From the NCBI RefSeq assembly GCF_000695685.1, contig NZ_JFFR01000025.1, positions 248,001-312,000 of the forward strand: a stretch of 64,000 nucleotides of DNA, read 5' to 3'. Source of the DNA: Vibrio fortis (GTDB lineage Bacteria > Pseudomonadota > Gammaproteobacteria > Enterobacterales > Vibrionaceae). Below the pieces are notes generated by a model. That model worked only from the letters and a program-made list of their open reading frames with translations, had not been told where the DNA came from and made no database searches. Of this stretch, positions 28,733 through 37,821 are shown in pieces. The position numbers and the translations under genes are program-made. The stretch's first letter is position 1. Each line of letters starts with the position of its first letter.

Positions 28733-29050
28733 GAATGCTCCTACTGTGAGACCAAGTAATCTGTGTAAGATAAAATTAAGTATATGCATTAATTGATAAT
28801 TTATTGGGAGCCAACGGGATATTTCTTCAATTACATAAAATAATTGGTGGTCAGACGCAGGAGCGATGTTTTCTGGTGAAAATTAAGTCTTGCTGTAAAG
28901 GGAGATGTATGAATTTCTGTTAAAGTATTTGACTCGAAACACAAAGATTCATGTATATACGTGATGCTTGTCACGGCAATATACCAAGGGACTTCACAAT
29001 TACTTCGCAAAGTAAAAAAATTACCCGGTTGATGATTTCTGGAGCGTAAA
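28733..29050. promoter_or_regulatory. Divergent pykA-mlc control region
   Basis: A 318-base gap holding divergent promoters. For mlc, TTGACT at 28929-28934 and TGTATA at 28952-28957 are 17 bases apart, giving a start near 28964. A CRP-like site follows at 28960-28975. GGAG at 29040-29043 is the mlc ribosome-binding site. No gene is visible. Confidence 0.55.
28960..28975 (+). promoter_or_regulatory. CRP-like binding site at the mlc promoter
   Basis: CGTGA-TGCTTG-TCACG keeps both GTGA and TCAC core half-sites with the correct 6-bp spacer. It overlaps the predicted mlc transcription start, a position suited to repression. CRP control of mlc is known in E. coli. Confidence 0.5.
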
Positions 29051-30268
29051 ATGTACATGGCTCAACCGGGCCATATTGATCATATCAAACAGGTCAATGC
29101 TGGTCGTGTATATAAACTAATAGACCTTAAAGGTCCCATTTCTCGTATCGATCTGTCCAAACAAAGTGAGTTGGCTCCGGCGAGTATTACCAAAATTACT
29201 CGTGAACTCATGGAAGCTCACCTTATTCATGAAACGACGGTTCAGGAAGCGACCACGCGTGGGCGTCCGGCTGTTGGTTTGCAAACCAATAATGAAGGCT
29301 GGCAGTTTCTTTCGATGCGATTGGGTCGTGGTTATCTCACTATCGCTCTGCACGAGCTGGGTGGTGATGTGCTTATCGACACTAAGATTGATATCCACGA
29401 ACGCGACCAAGAAGATGTGTTGGCACGTCTACTCCATGAAATCGACGAATTCTTCCAAACGTATGCTGAGCAGCTTGATAGGGTAACCAGTATAGCAGTG
29501 ACGCTACCGGGTCTAGTGAACTCGGAGCAGGGCATCGTTTTGCAGATGCCACACTACAATGTGGAGAACCTTGCATTAGGGCCTGAGATCTACAAAGAAA
29601 CTGGGCTTCCCGTTTTTATTGCCAATGACACACGTGCTTGGGCATTGGCAGAGAAGCTGTTTGGTAACTCGCAAGACAATGACAACTCTGTACTTATCTC
29701 TATCCACCACGGTTTAGGGGCAGGTATTATTCTTGATGGTCGTGTCTTACAAGGTCGTCACGGAAACATTGGTGAACTCGGTCATATTCAGATCGATAAA
29801 CAGGGCAAGCTTTGCCACTGCGGTAACCGAGGCTGTTTGGAAACTGTTGCCAGCTCTCAAGCGATTCGTGAGCAAGTAAAAGAGCGTATTGCTCAAGGTG
29901 AAAGTTCGTCTCTGGAAGGTATCGAAGACGTTACCATCGAGCAGATTTGTGCAGCAGCAGCCGAAGGCGACCCTATGGCAGTGGAAGTCATTGAGCAGCT
30001 GGGCCATTACTTAGGCTCGGCGATCGCTATCGTGATCAATCTGTTCAACCCTGAAAAGATCTTGATTGGTGGTGTGGTTAACCAAGCGAAGAACGTTCTC
30101 TATCCGGCAATTCAAAAATGCATTGAGGAGCAGAGCTTGAAGGTTTATCACCAAGATCTTGAATTGATGGAGTCTCGCTTCTATAAACAAGCCACCATGC
30201 CGGGTGCTGCACTGATCAAGCAAGCACTGTACGATGGCCAATTACTTATGAAGGTGATCGAGGGTTAA
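29051..30268 (+). CDS. mlc: Transcriptional regulator Mlc (ROK family)
   Basis: Glucose-responsive repressor; in E. coli it controls ptsG, ptsHI and manXYZ and is sequestered by dephosphorylated PtsG. 405 residues. The N-terminal winged helix (QPGHIDHIKQVNAGRVYKLIDLKGPISRIDLSK then LAPASITKITRELMEAHL) follows E. coli Mlc closely. The ROK domain has the zinc motif CHCGNRGCLE near residue 255, with the NLFNPEKILIGG block further on. With PtsG in the same window it forms the sugar-sensing pair. Confidence 0.93.
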   Translation: MYMAQPGHIDHIKQVNAGRVYKLIDLKGPISRIDLSKQSELAPASITKITRELMEAHLIHETTVQEATTRGRPAVGLQTNNEGWQFLSMRLGRGYLTIALHELGGDVLIDTKIDIHERDQEDVLARLLHEIDEFFQTYAEQLDRVTSIAVTLPGLVNSEQGIVLQMPHYNVENLALGPEIYKETGLPVFIANDTRAWALAEKLFGNSQDNDNSVLISIHHGLGAGIILDGRVLQGRHGNIGELGHIQIDKQGKLCHCGNRGCLETVASSQAIREQVKERIAQGESSSLEGIEDVTIEQICAAAAEGDPMAVEVIEQLGHYLGSAIAIVINLFNPEKILIGGVVNQAKNVLYPAIQKCIEEQSLKVYHQDLELMESRFYKQATMPGAALIKQALYDGQLLMKVIEG

Positions 30269-30381
30269 TTTATAAATCAACCTCGCCGTGACTCATATCT
30301 GAACACCGCCCATTTACTTCAATGGCATATTGCTTACAATGATGCCATTAGTTTAAGAACCTCCCTATGTAGTTTTGCGTT

Positions 30382-30401
30382 AGCCTATTGATTTAGGCTA
30401 T
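30382..30401 (+). other. Short palindrome upstream of cheV
   Basis: TAGCCTA-TTGATT-TAGGCTA is a perfect 7-bp inverted repeat 36 bases before the cheV ATG. It has no T tract. It could be an operator or a leader hairpin; nothing more can be said. Confidence 0.4.
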
Positions 30402-30436
30402 TGTATCTGCAGTTATTGTTATCACTAAGGTGTTGT

Positions 30437-31381
30437 ATGTCTGGCGTTTTGAACTCGGTTGATCAAAGAACCAAGTTAGTCGGTGAAAACCGTTTAGAGC
30501 TGTTGCTTTTCAGTTTGAATAGCCGCCAATTGTTTGCGATTAACGTATTCAAAGTAAAAGAGGTACTCAAAGTACCTGCGTTAACCAAACTACCGGGTTC
30601 GCATCATAATATTACTGGTGTTGCTTCCCTACGTGGTGAGTCAGTGCCTGTGATTGATTTGCGCAGTGCGATTGGTTTCCCACCGTCTCGTCAAGAATCA
30701 CAAGAAAGTAACCTTATCATTACCGAGTACAATCGTACTGTTCAAGGCTTCTTAGTTGGTCAGGTTCGTAATATCGTCAATACGATGTGGACTGAAATTC
30801 AGCCGCCGCCGAAGACGACGGGTAGAGCTAACTACCTAACAGCAATTACGCATATTGAAGAAGACAAGCAGCAAAAGATCGTTGAGATCATTGATGTAGA
30901 AAAAGTGCTTGCTGAGATCATCGACTACGATGTTTCAATCTCCGAAGGCGTACTCGATGCAGAGTTAGCCGCTCAATTGGTTGGACGTAATGTATTGATC
31001 GTCGATGACTCGTCAACGGCGCGTAATCAAATTAAAGGTACTTTGTCTCAGCTTGGTTTGAACATTATTGAATGTCGTGATGGTCTTGAGGCTTTGAATT
31101 TACTTAAATCTTGGTGTGATGCAGGTAAAGACATTTATGAAGAGCTTCTGTTGATGATCACCGATGCAGAGATGCCTGAGATGGATGGTTACAAGCTTAC
31201 CCACGAAGTACGTAGCGACCCTCGTATGCAAGACCTGTTCATTACACTAAACACTTCACTCAGCGGTAGTTTTAACGAGGCCATGGTTGAGAAAGTTGGC
31301 TGTAACCGCTTCATTTCTAAATTCCAACCTGACTTGCTGGTGGAAGTAACTCAAGAAAGGATGCGCCAGATTTTACAATAA
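30437..31381 (+). CDS. cheV: Chemotaxis coupling protein CheV
   Basis: Couples chemoreceptors to CheA and is itself a phosphorylation target. 314 residues: a CheW domain (about 15-160) followed by a receiver domain (about 185-314). The receiver acidic pocket is in VLIVDDSS and the phospho-acceptor is Asp243 in MITDAEMPEMDGYKL. The TLNTSLSGSF block is typical of CheV receivers. The ATG at 30437 follows TAAGG with normal spacing. It stands alone without other che genes. Confidence 0.94.
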   Translation: MSGVLNSVDQRTKLVGENRLELLLFSLNSRQLFAINVFKVKEVLKVPALTKLPGSHHNITGVASLRGESVPVIDLRSAIGFPPSRQESQESNLIITEYNRTVQGFLVGQVRNIVNTMWTEIQPPPKTTGRANYLTAITHIEEDKQQKIVEIIDVEKVLAEIIDYDVSISEGVLDAELAAQLVGRNVLIVDDSSTARNQIKGTLSQLGLNIIECRDGLEALNLLKSWCDAGKDIYEELLLMITDAEMPEMDGYKLTHEVRSDPRMQDLFITLNTSLSGSFNEAMVEKVGCNRFISKFQPDLLVEVTQERMRQILQ

Positions 31382-31725
31382 ATGTCAGCGTACGGTTAGT
31401 TTTAGATGATTTTATGGAAAACGTTTGCTATATTCTTGGTGCATATTTGAGCAGATCGAGTATGTACTAATGACTAACGTAACTTTTCATGAACAATCTA
31501 AGGTAGTCCCTCTTAATGATATGGTTAACGTCTAAAGTCGTTATGACTTTAAGCTTATTACTATATAGGGAATTTAAGAAAAGACGTACGGAAGCTGATG
31601 TTGAAGTTTAATTCAACGTATTAGAATTGAGGGAGGCTAATTGCCTCCCTTTTCTGTTTTTGGGGTTTTGTCACTTCTATGATAATGGCTTTGAAACAAA
31701 CAGTTACCTCTCAACTCTCACTACA
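31382..31725 (+). ncRNA. Structured intergenic transcript candidate after cheV, with two tiny frames
   Basis: This 344-base gap contains three successive hairpins: TAAAGTC/GACTTTA at 31533-31551, GTTGAA/TTCAAC at 31600-31617 and the terminator at 31630-31659. Two very short frames lie in it. 31470-31535 encodes MTNVTFHEQSKVVPLNDMVNV, and 31543-31611, in another frame, encodes 22 residues ending KKRRTEADVEV. Neither has a strong ribosome-binding site. The region could be a small RNA, the cheV 3' end, or a frameshifted small gene. Confidence 0.35.
31630..31659 (+). terminator. Terminator downstream of cheV region
   Basis: AGGGAGGC pairs with GCCTCCCT around a 5-nt loop and is followed by TTTCTGTTTTT. 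It stops plus-strand transcription before the convergent dnaE2. Confidence 0.85.
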
Positions 31726-34700
31726 TTAATGAAATTCCCGCGACTGAGTTTTTAAACCTGTTAACTCATCCGTTAGGTCAATAAGCTGGCCTGCTATCAC
31801 ATGAAGTACATCACCTTCTTTCTCTATGATTCCTTTCACCTTTAAAATTTTTGCGGTGAGGTAGGCTTGTTGTTGGCAGCGAGCAGTTGCCTTCCATACC
31901 ACTACATTAATATTGCCAGTATTGTCTTCTAGGGTGAAAAAGGTCACGCCTGCCGCTGTCCCCGGGGACTGTTTGCCTGTCACGACACCTACGACCGTGA
32001 CCATGGATTTATCTCTTTGATGCTTAAGATCTTGCATGTGAGTAAAGCGCCCGAGCTTATTTGCTTGCTCAAGTAGGCTTATTGGGTGCTGATTGAGAGA
32101 GATACCTGTACTGGTAAAGTCTTCTAATAGATCTTGTGTCGCGTTGGGTTGGCGCAGTGGCTGAGGGGATTCGTGTATGTCTCTAAACAGTGGCAATTCA
32201 GAAGCTGAATCCATTAAAGCCCAGCGAGTTTGAAAACGATCACCGGATACACAGTGCATTGCGTTCGCTGAAGCCAATAGCTCAATATCTCTACGGTTGA
32301 TGGAGAGTTGAGTGACCTGATTTGGATGGCGGTAGCCTTGGTAAGGGCGATTAGCGACTAAACTCTCCATTGCTTGTTCACTTAAGCCTTTAATTTGCCT
32401 TAAACCAAGTCGAATAGCTAACTTCTGCTCTTGATTAACGACGATATGGTCTCGCTGTGAGGTATTAACACACACCGGAAGTACTTTTACACCGTGTCTC
32501 TGTGCATCTTGCACCAGTTGTGATGGACTGTAGAAGCCCATGGGTTGACTATTTAACAACGACGCATAGAAGCATTCTGGGTAATAGAACTTTAACCACG
32601 CGGAGCAGTACGCCAGCACGGCAAAAGAAGCGGAGTGGCTCTCGGGAAATCCATACTCACCAAAGCCACAAATCTGTTTAAAGATCTGTTCGGCAAAGGC
32701 GATATCGTAGCCGCGACTCTGCATCCCATCGATGAGCTTAGATTTAAACTTAAATACGTTACCGTTCTTTTTCCAGGCTGCCATTGCTCGTCGCAACTGG
32801 TCGGCTTCACCACCCGTAAAGCCAGCAGCAACCATGGCGAGCTTAATGACCTGTTCTTGAAAAATAGGGACGCCCAGTGTGCGAGAGAGTACTGATTTTA
32901 CCTCAGAGGAGGGGTAGTCGATGGGTTCTTGTCCATCTCTTCGCTTCAAAAAGGGGTGTACCATATCACCTTGGATAGGTCCCGGCCGTACGATGGCGAT
33001 TTGAATCACTAAGTCGTAATAGCTCCTTGGCTTTAGGCGTGGCAGCATGCTCATTTGTGCACGAGATTCGATCTGGAAGATGCCCACCGTATCCGCTCTC
33101 TGAATCATGCCGTAGACATTGGGATCGTCTTGTAAACGAGTGATCTCTGCAATCGACAGTGATCGCCCATAATGCTGCTGGATCATGGTGAAGCATTTAC
33201 GGATTGCAGATAGCATACCAAGTGCTAATACATCGACCTTGAGTAGGCCAAGCGCTTCTAAGTCATCCTTATCCCATTGAATAATCGTGCGCTCTTGCAT
33301 CGCCGCATTTTCTACAGGAACAAGCTCATAAAGCGGGCCTGAAGAGATCACAAAGCCGCCCACATGTTGAGATAAGTGGCGTGGAAATCCGATGATCTCA
33401 TCGACCAAATGGATAAACTGTTTCCCTTTGAGAGAGTCTGGCTGTAACCCAAGCAGTGTCAGCTGCGCCTGCCAACCTTGATGCTTATCTCGGCGGTTGG
33501 TGTTTTTAATGAAGTAATCCAGTTGTGTCTCTTGCAGCCCTAGCGCTTTTCCTACATCTCGTACCGCACTCTTAAAGCGATAAGAGATCACGGTAGCCGC
33601 TAATGCTGCACGCTCTCGACCATATTTTTGATAGATATATTGGATAACTTCTTCGCGACGCTCATGCTCAAAATCCACATCGATATCAGGTGGCTCATTA
33701 CGCTCTTTACTGATGAAGCGTTCAAAGAGTACTGATATCTGACGCGGGTCGACTGACGTTATCTCAAGGCAGTAGCACACAACAGAGTTTGCCGCAGAGC
33801 CTCTGCCTTGGTAAAGAATGCCTTGTTGTTTGGCAAACATTACGATGTCGTGAATAGTTAAAAAGAAGAAGGGGTAATCGAGTTCTTCAATTAAGTTCAG
33901 CTCCTTCTCGATGAGCTGTTCAATATCGCAGGGTATCCCGTCAGGGAAGCGGCTTTTCTTGCCTTGTTCAACCAAGTTTCTGAGGTATTGGTTTGGCGTT
34001 TGCCCCGCAGGAATCAGTTCACTTGGGTACTCGTAACGCAAGCTATCAAGGTCAAACTGGCATAAGCTCGCAATGTGGTTGCTCTCATCCAGCCAGGACT
34101 TTTGGAATATATGGCTGAGCTTATTAATGCTACGCAAACAGCGCTCTGCATTAGCCAGTAAGTGACTGCCAACTTCGGGCACGGAGCATTGATGTTTTAT
34201 TGCCGTAAGAGAGTGTTGTAGTGGTAGGCGATTGGCATTATGCATCAGTACGCCACCACAGGCCGTGATCGGAAGTTGGAGGTGCTGAGCAAGTGTCGAG
34301 CAATGAGCTACATACTCTTGATCACCCTGTTTAAGATGACGCTGAACCCCTATCCAAAGTCGGCCTGAGTGATGCTGATTGAGCCAGCTTCCCCAATGAT
34401 TATCTTGAGCAGTTTGTTGAGGGAGCCATATTACCAAACAGTGCTTGGCAGACATGATGTCCCACTCAGAGAGTTGGTAATGTCCTTTTTCACTGCGTCT
34501 ACGAGCGTTGGTAATGATTCGGCATAGCTCTGCATAAGCTTGTCTATCCGGGCATAGCAACAAGAGTTGGCACTCTTCATTGAGCCAAAACATACTGCCG
34601 ACAACCTGTTTGAGTGCTAACTGGTGCTGTTTTATTGCGGCATGTACTTTCACAATACCGGCAACAGAGCACTCGTCGGTGACAGCCAAAGCGTTGTAAC

Positions 34701-34800
34701 GCAGAAAATCCGCTTGAAGAACCAACTCTTCAGCATGGGACGCTCCTTCTAGGAAAGAGTAATTGCTTTGACAAAAGAGTTCAGAGTAGTGCTGTGCCAT
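31726..34800 (-). CDS. dnaE2: Error-prone DNA polymerase DnaE2
   Basis: A C-family polymerase paralogous to the replicative DnaE, used for damage-induced mutagenesis. 1024 residues, shorter than DnaE (about 1160) as expected. An N-terminal PHP domain starts YSELFCQSNYSFLEGAS. The polymerase core carries YQGRGSAANSVVCYCL and PPDIDVDFEHERREEVIQYIY; the Asp residues of DIDVDF are catalytic. FPESHSASFAVLAYCSAWLKFYYP and a C-terminal OB fold (MVTVVGVVTGKQSP) follow. It is the last gene of the imuA-imuB-dnaE2 cassette, 99 bases after imuB. Confidence 0.95.
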   Translation of the reverse strand: MAQHYSELFCQSNYSFLEGASHAEELVLQADFLRYNALAVTDECSVAGIVKVHAAIKQHQLALKQVVGSMFWLNEECQLLLLCPDRQAYAELCRIITNARRRSEKGHYQLSEWDIMSAKHCLVIWLPQQTAQDNHWGSWLNQHHSGRLWIGVQRHLKQGDQEYVAHCSTLAQHLQLPITACGGVLMHNANRLPLQHSLTAIKHQCSVPEVGSHLLANAERCLRSINKLSHIFQKSWLDESNHIASLCQFDLDSLRYEYPSELIPAGQTPNQYLRNLVEQGKKSRFPDGIPCDIEQLIEKELNLIEELDYPFFFLTIHDIVMFAKQQGILYQGRGSAANSVVCYCLEITSVDPRQISVLFERFISKERNEPPDIDVDFEHERREEVIQYIYQKYGRERAALAATVISYRFKSAVRDVGKALGLQETQLDYFIKNTNRRDKHQGWQAQLTLLGLQPDSLKGKQFIHLVDEIIGFPRHLSQHVGGFVISSGPLYELVPVENAAMQERTIIQWDKDDLEALGLLKVDVLALGMLSAIRKCFTMIQQHYGRSLSIAEITRLQDDPNVYGMIQRADTVGIFQIESRAQMSMLPRLKPRSYYDLVIQIAIVRPGPIQGDMVHPFLKRRDGQEPIDYPSSEVKSVLSRTLGVPIFQEQVIKLAMVAAGFTGGEADQLRRAMAAWKKNGNVFKFKSKLIDGMQSRGYDIAFAEQIFKQICGFGEYGFPESHSASFAVLAYCSAWLKFYYPECFYASLLNSQPMGFYSPSQLVQDAQRHGVKVLPVCVNTSQRDHIVVNQEQKLAIRLGLRQIKGLSEQAMESLVANRPYQGYRHPNQVTQLSINRRDIELLASANAMHCVSGDRFQTRWALMDSASELPLFRDIHESPQPLRQPNATQDLLEDFTSTGISLNQHPISLLEQANKLGRFTHMQDLKHQRDKSMVTVVGVVTGKQSPGTAAGVTFFTLEDNTGNINVVVWKATARCQQQAYLTAKILKVKGIIEKEGDVLHVIAGQLIDLTDELTGLKTQSREFH

Positions 34801-34899
34801 AGCGTATTAAGTCCTAATGAAAATGTGGAAGCGGCAGTTGGTCAGTTTTGATTGCTAATGGATAGGTGCGACCGAAAGCGACCCGATTGTTGAATTCGC

Positions 34900-36339
34900 T
34901 TAACTAAATAATCCATGGATAAACCATGCTTTGCTTGGGGTGCGGAATATCCATAGCCACCGTCCGGTCTCGCAACGGGCGATGAAATAGTCTCGAATCA
35001 CTTTCTCGCCATCCCACCAACCTGAAACAATACGTTCAGGGCCTTGAGACAACGTCACAGGCGTTGTTAAAGGCTCTGGTGTCGGTAACAAGATGCTTGG
35101 CCTTAAGCGCTTGTGTGATGATGAGGAAGTGCCATTAATCATTGAAGGCTCTCGCCCGTGAGCTTGAGACGCTAAGTTAGGCAATGAGTATTGATTGGCT
35201 TTCTCTGGCCTTGGGTCTTGATGCGTGAAAGGCGAGTGAATCGCTGCTTGCCCCAGTTTAGCTTGCAGGAGTGAAAGCAAGTCTAGTGATGCTAGGGTTC
35301 CTGTGTTGCCATCAAACAGATCATGATAGGCCGCCTGAGGCTCTCCATGGCGAACTAAGGTTAAGGTTAACCCCTGAACTGGAGCATTAATTGTGACAGA
35401 CTCTAGGCTTAGGTGAGTAAGTTGTGCCCACTTAGTGGCAAGGTAATCTCCCTGTGCTGAGAAAAAAGGCACGCTGTGATCCTCACAGTCTCGCAGATGC
35501 AAAGTGAGTTTGATTTCAAAAGCGACACGGTCACGGAGTTTCAAAAAGGCTTCAAGCTGTGTGAGTAATTTGGTCAGTGGTTTCTCAATAAACTGCAGGT
35601 TCTCGATATCAAACAGTAACTCTAGATATTGTTCGAATTTTTCGGGTGGATGATAAAAATCAATAGGGTGCTTAAATTGTCCATTTAGGCGTCCAACGTA
35701 GTTCACCAGATCAATATCAAATCGACGCGCAACATCTTGGATAGACAGTTTCAATAAGTCTCCAACCGTATCCATGCCAACACGCTGTAAACGCTCGACC
35801 TGTTTAAATGGTAGTTCGGTGCTGGTTAAGCACTGTTGCTGAACACGGTGCTTCATTGTCTCGGTGTTACTCGTGATTAAGTTAAGTGACCTTTTTCCAA
35901 GCAAAATAGCTGCTAGTGGTGAGTAGCCAGTGGCGAAATGGAATTGGACATTTAATGTAGAAAGATGCTGTTTTAATGTGCTCCAGTAGTTGTCGAGCCC
36001 ATCATAGAGCGACAACATGTTTGAAGTCTTAATTAAAAGTCCATTTGGTGGCAATAGAGCCATATCCGAGGTGACTAGATAGGCCCAATGTGCGATCTCC
36101 TTGAGGCGATTTTCTTCAAGCTCAGCGCGATGAGGCAGCACTTGGAGTTCATGATTGAGAGCGGCAGCCGAACCAAGCCCCATACCAAGCGTTATTCCTG
36201 AGTCCAAAGCTAAGTTATTGGCCTGAATCACCTTATGCGTTTTTTCATCAACGATAATCAACGGGTGTTCGTTTTGCTTGTCACCACTGAATAAGCTATC
36301 CAGCTGTAATGATGGAAAATGTAGATAGAGCCACAACAT
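34900..36339 (-). CDS. imuB: Inactive Y-family polymerase-like protein ImuB
   Basis: Adaptor of the ImuA-ImuB-DnaE2 mutasome that links DnaE2 to the sliding clamp. 479 residues with a Y-family layout (palm/finger at about 1-230, little finger at 240-360). The catalytic N-terminal acidic motif is replaced by LYLHFPSLQLDSL, as expected for the non-polymerising ImuB class. The C-terminal region (YFIARCETGRWLWIFR) is the ImuB tail. Three bases separate it from imuA, so they are co-translated. Confidence 0.92.
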   Translation of the reverse strand: MLWLYLHFPSLQLDSLFSGDKQNEHPLIIVDEKTHKVIQANNLALDSGITLGMGLGSAAALNHELQVLPHRAELEENRLKEIAHWAYLVTSDMALLPPNGLLIKTSNMLSLYDGLDNYWSTLKQHLSTLNVQFHFATGYSPLAAILLGKRSLNLITSNTETMKHRVQQQCLTSTELPFKQVERLQRVGMDTVGDLLKLSIQDVARRFDIDLVNYVGRLNGQFKHPIDFYHPPEKFEQYLELLFDIENLQFIEKPLTKLLTQLEAFLKLRDRVAFEIKLTLHLRDCEDHSVPFFSAQGDYLATKWAQLTHLSLESVTINAPVQGLTLTLVRHGEPQAAYHDLFDGNTGTLASLDLLSLLQAKLGQAAIHSPFTHQDPRPEKANQYSLPNLASQAHGREPSMINGTSSSSHKRLRPSILLPTPEPLTTPVTLSQGPERIVSGWWDGEKVIRDYFIARCETGRWLWIFRTPSKAWFIHGLFS

Positions 36340-36342
36340 AGA

Positions 36343-37035
36343 TCACCCTTGTTTCGCAATTGGGAAAGGGATGATGGTTGAATTGTCGTGCAGCTCTGCA
36401 GATGCTTGCTCTGTTAAAAGTGGCCACTGTTGCTGCATGTTTATGACTAAGCTGCCGTATGACCAACTGCCTTTGCGCTTGATAACTTCCACTTTTAAAC
36501 CAAGATGATGCGGTGATAATTTCATGCTCAGTGACACGGGCAAAGAGAGTTGATTATGGTTACCGCTCTTAAAGTGAAACTGCAGGCAACGACCCGTTTC
36601 GCTCGCTGCTTGTAAGCGCTTGGTTTGATGAATCTCAAGTTCCGTTCCCCATAAAAGCACAGAGTGACAGGCACCACTTTTTAGACACTGCTCAGCAGCC
36701 CATAACGCTTCGATATCACTACTTGGCGTGATCACAAGAATGTTATGAAGGGATAGCCCTTGAGCATCAAAGAACTCACCACATACATGACCTGGTGGAT
36801 TAATAAATACAGCAAGGCGCTGGGCGTTTTGTTGCGCTAGGTAGGGCGTCAGTAAGCGTATCTCTCCTAAACCAGATTGAGATTCGACCTCTATAACACC
36901 GTGCGTAGGAAAGCCCCCATTAAGCTGATTGTCGAGCTCAGGGTATCCTGTAGAGTGAGTTTGCCCTTGTGTACTAGGCTGCAGACCTTTCCAGATAAGT
37001 TGGCGGTCTTGTAGATTTTTGATCAGTTCATGCAT
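36343..37035 (-). CDS. imuA: Translesion synthesis protein ImuA (SulA/RecA-like)
   Basis: A RecA-fold partner of ImuB and DnaE2, 230 residues. The N terminus has a STGYPELDNQLNGGFPTHGVIEV block, the RecA-like start with a degenerate P loop (ESQSGLGEIRLL). It is first in the operon. A LexA box lies only ten bases upstream of the ATG, so the gene is expected to be induced by DNA damage. Confidence 0.9.
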   Translation of the reverse strand: MHELIKNLQDRQLIWKGLQPSTQGQTHSTGYPELDNQLNGGFPTHGVIEVESQSGLGEIRLLTPYLAQQNAQRLAVFINPPGHVCGEFFDAQGLSLHNILVITPSSDIEALWAAEQCLKSGACHSVLLWGTELEIHQTKRLQAASETGRCLQFHFKSGNHNQLSLPVSLSMKLSPHHLGLKVEVIKRKGSWSYGSLVINMQQQWPLLTEQASAELHDNSTIIPFPIAKQG

Positions 37036-37045
37036 AGTTAGATAC

Positions 37046-37061
37046 CTGTATATATATACAG
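37046..37061 (-). promoter_or_regulatory. LexA (SOS) box of the imuA operon
   Basis: CTGTATATATATACAG is a perfect palindrome identical to the core of the E. coli SOS consensus. The adjacent AGG serving as the imuA ribosome-binding site touches the box, so LexA would block the start region directly. Confidence 0.93.
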
Positions 37062-37138
37062 TATATTTAACTCTGAGAATTATGGGAAGAAAAATGAGAT
37101 AAAGAAGTAAGGCTCGCTCTTAGTTGGTTGTTTTAAAG

Positions 37139-37166
37139 ACAAAAAAAGCCGCATTTAATGCGACTT
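37139..37166 (-). terminator. Terminator of the GNAT gene
   Basis: On the minus strand AAGTCGCAT pairs with ATGCGGCTT (one G-U pair) and is followed by seven T residues. Confidence 0.88.
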
Positions 37167-37195
37167 GATTCGAAAGAGGCTTGATGGAGGAAACT

Positions 37196-37741
37196 CTAGT
37201 ACCCAGGAGGTAGCACAGCGTACACCACACCGTCCTTGGGCTCACCATTGAAGATAAACCGGTTTCGAGCAATGGTTTCACGCTCTGCACCGCATGCTTC
37301 AATCAGGTGTTGGCTTGGTAAATTATCGAGATCGCATACAACCTCTAGACGAGTGAGTTTGAGCTGAGCAAAACAGAACTCAAACAGCGCTAGCATGGCC
37401 TCTTTTGCGATACCGCGTCTTTGGTATTGATCTGCGACCCAATATCCTAAGCTTGCCATATTGAAGGTGTGATAAAGCTCGTTGATTGCCACCATCCCCA
37501 TTAATTTGTCACTCTCTCGGTCGAATATTCCAAAACCGAACGCATCTGCTTTGACCCAGTTGAGTCGAGTGGCGAGGATGAACTTTTCTGCCTCTTGCTG
37601 GGAGTACTCGGTATGACACCAATCAATCCAATGAGATAGGCTCGGCGATTGTTGGATACATTGAGCAAACTCTGGTGCATCAGATGCTTCTATGATTCTG
37701 AGGACTAAGTTGCGGGTCACTATGTGAAAATCAGGACTCAT
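37196..37741 (-). CDS. GNAT family N-acetyltransferase (RimJ/RimL-like)
   Basis: An acetyl-CoA-dependent transferase of 181 residues. Conserved blocks are TRNLVLRIIEASDAPEF at the N terminus, LGYWVADQYQRRGIAKEAMLAL (acetyl-CoA pyrophosphate loop Q-x-x-G-x-A at about 107-120) and RLEVVCDLDNLPSQHLIEACGAERE. This pattern matches the ribosomal-protein serine acetyltransferase branch, but the substrate is not known. The gene lies between terminators 3' and 5', so it is transcribed alone. Confidence 0.88.
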   Translation of the reverse strand: MSPDFHIVTRNLVLRIIEASDAPEFAQCIQQSPSLSHWIDWCHTEYSQQEAEKFILATRLNWVKADAFGFGIFDRESDKLMGMVAINELYHTFNMASLGYWVADQYQRRGIAKEAMLALFEFCFAQLKLTRLEVVCDLDNLPSQHLIEACGAERETIARNRFIFNGEPKDGVVYAVLPPGY

Positions 37742-37756
37742 ATTGCCCTCCTAATA

Positions 37757-37783
37757 ACAAAACGCCCTCACTAGGAGGGCGTA
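37757..37783 (-). terminator. Terminator of the mfd-csiV unit
   Basis: On the minus strand ACGCCCTC/GAGGGCGT is followed by TTTGTTATT, about 40 bases beyond the csiV stop. Confidence 0.85.
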
Positions 37784-37821
37784 TCGATAACATATTAAGT
37801 GTAGCTTATTGACAGCTTTGG

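Noticed and set aside
31470..31611. Two tiny frames called as definite genes
   Set aside because: They lack clear ribosome-binding sites, are in different phases and are not recognised; they are kept only as part of a structured intergenic candidate.
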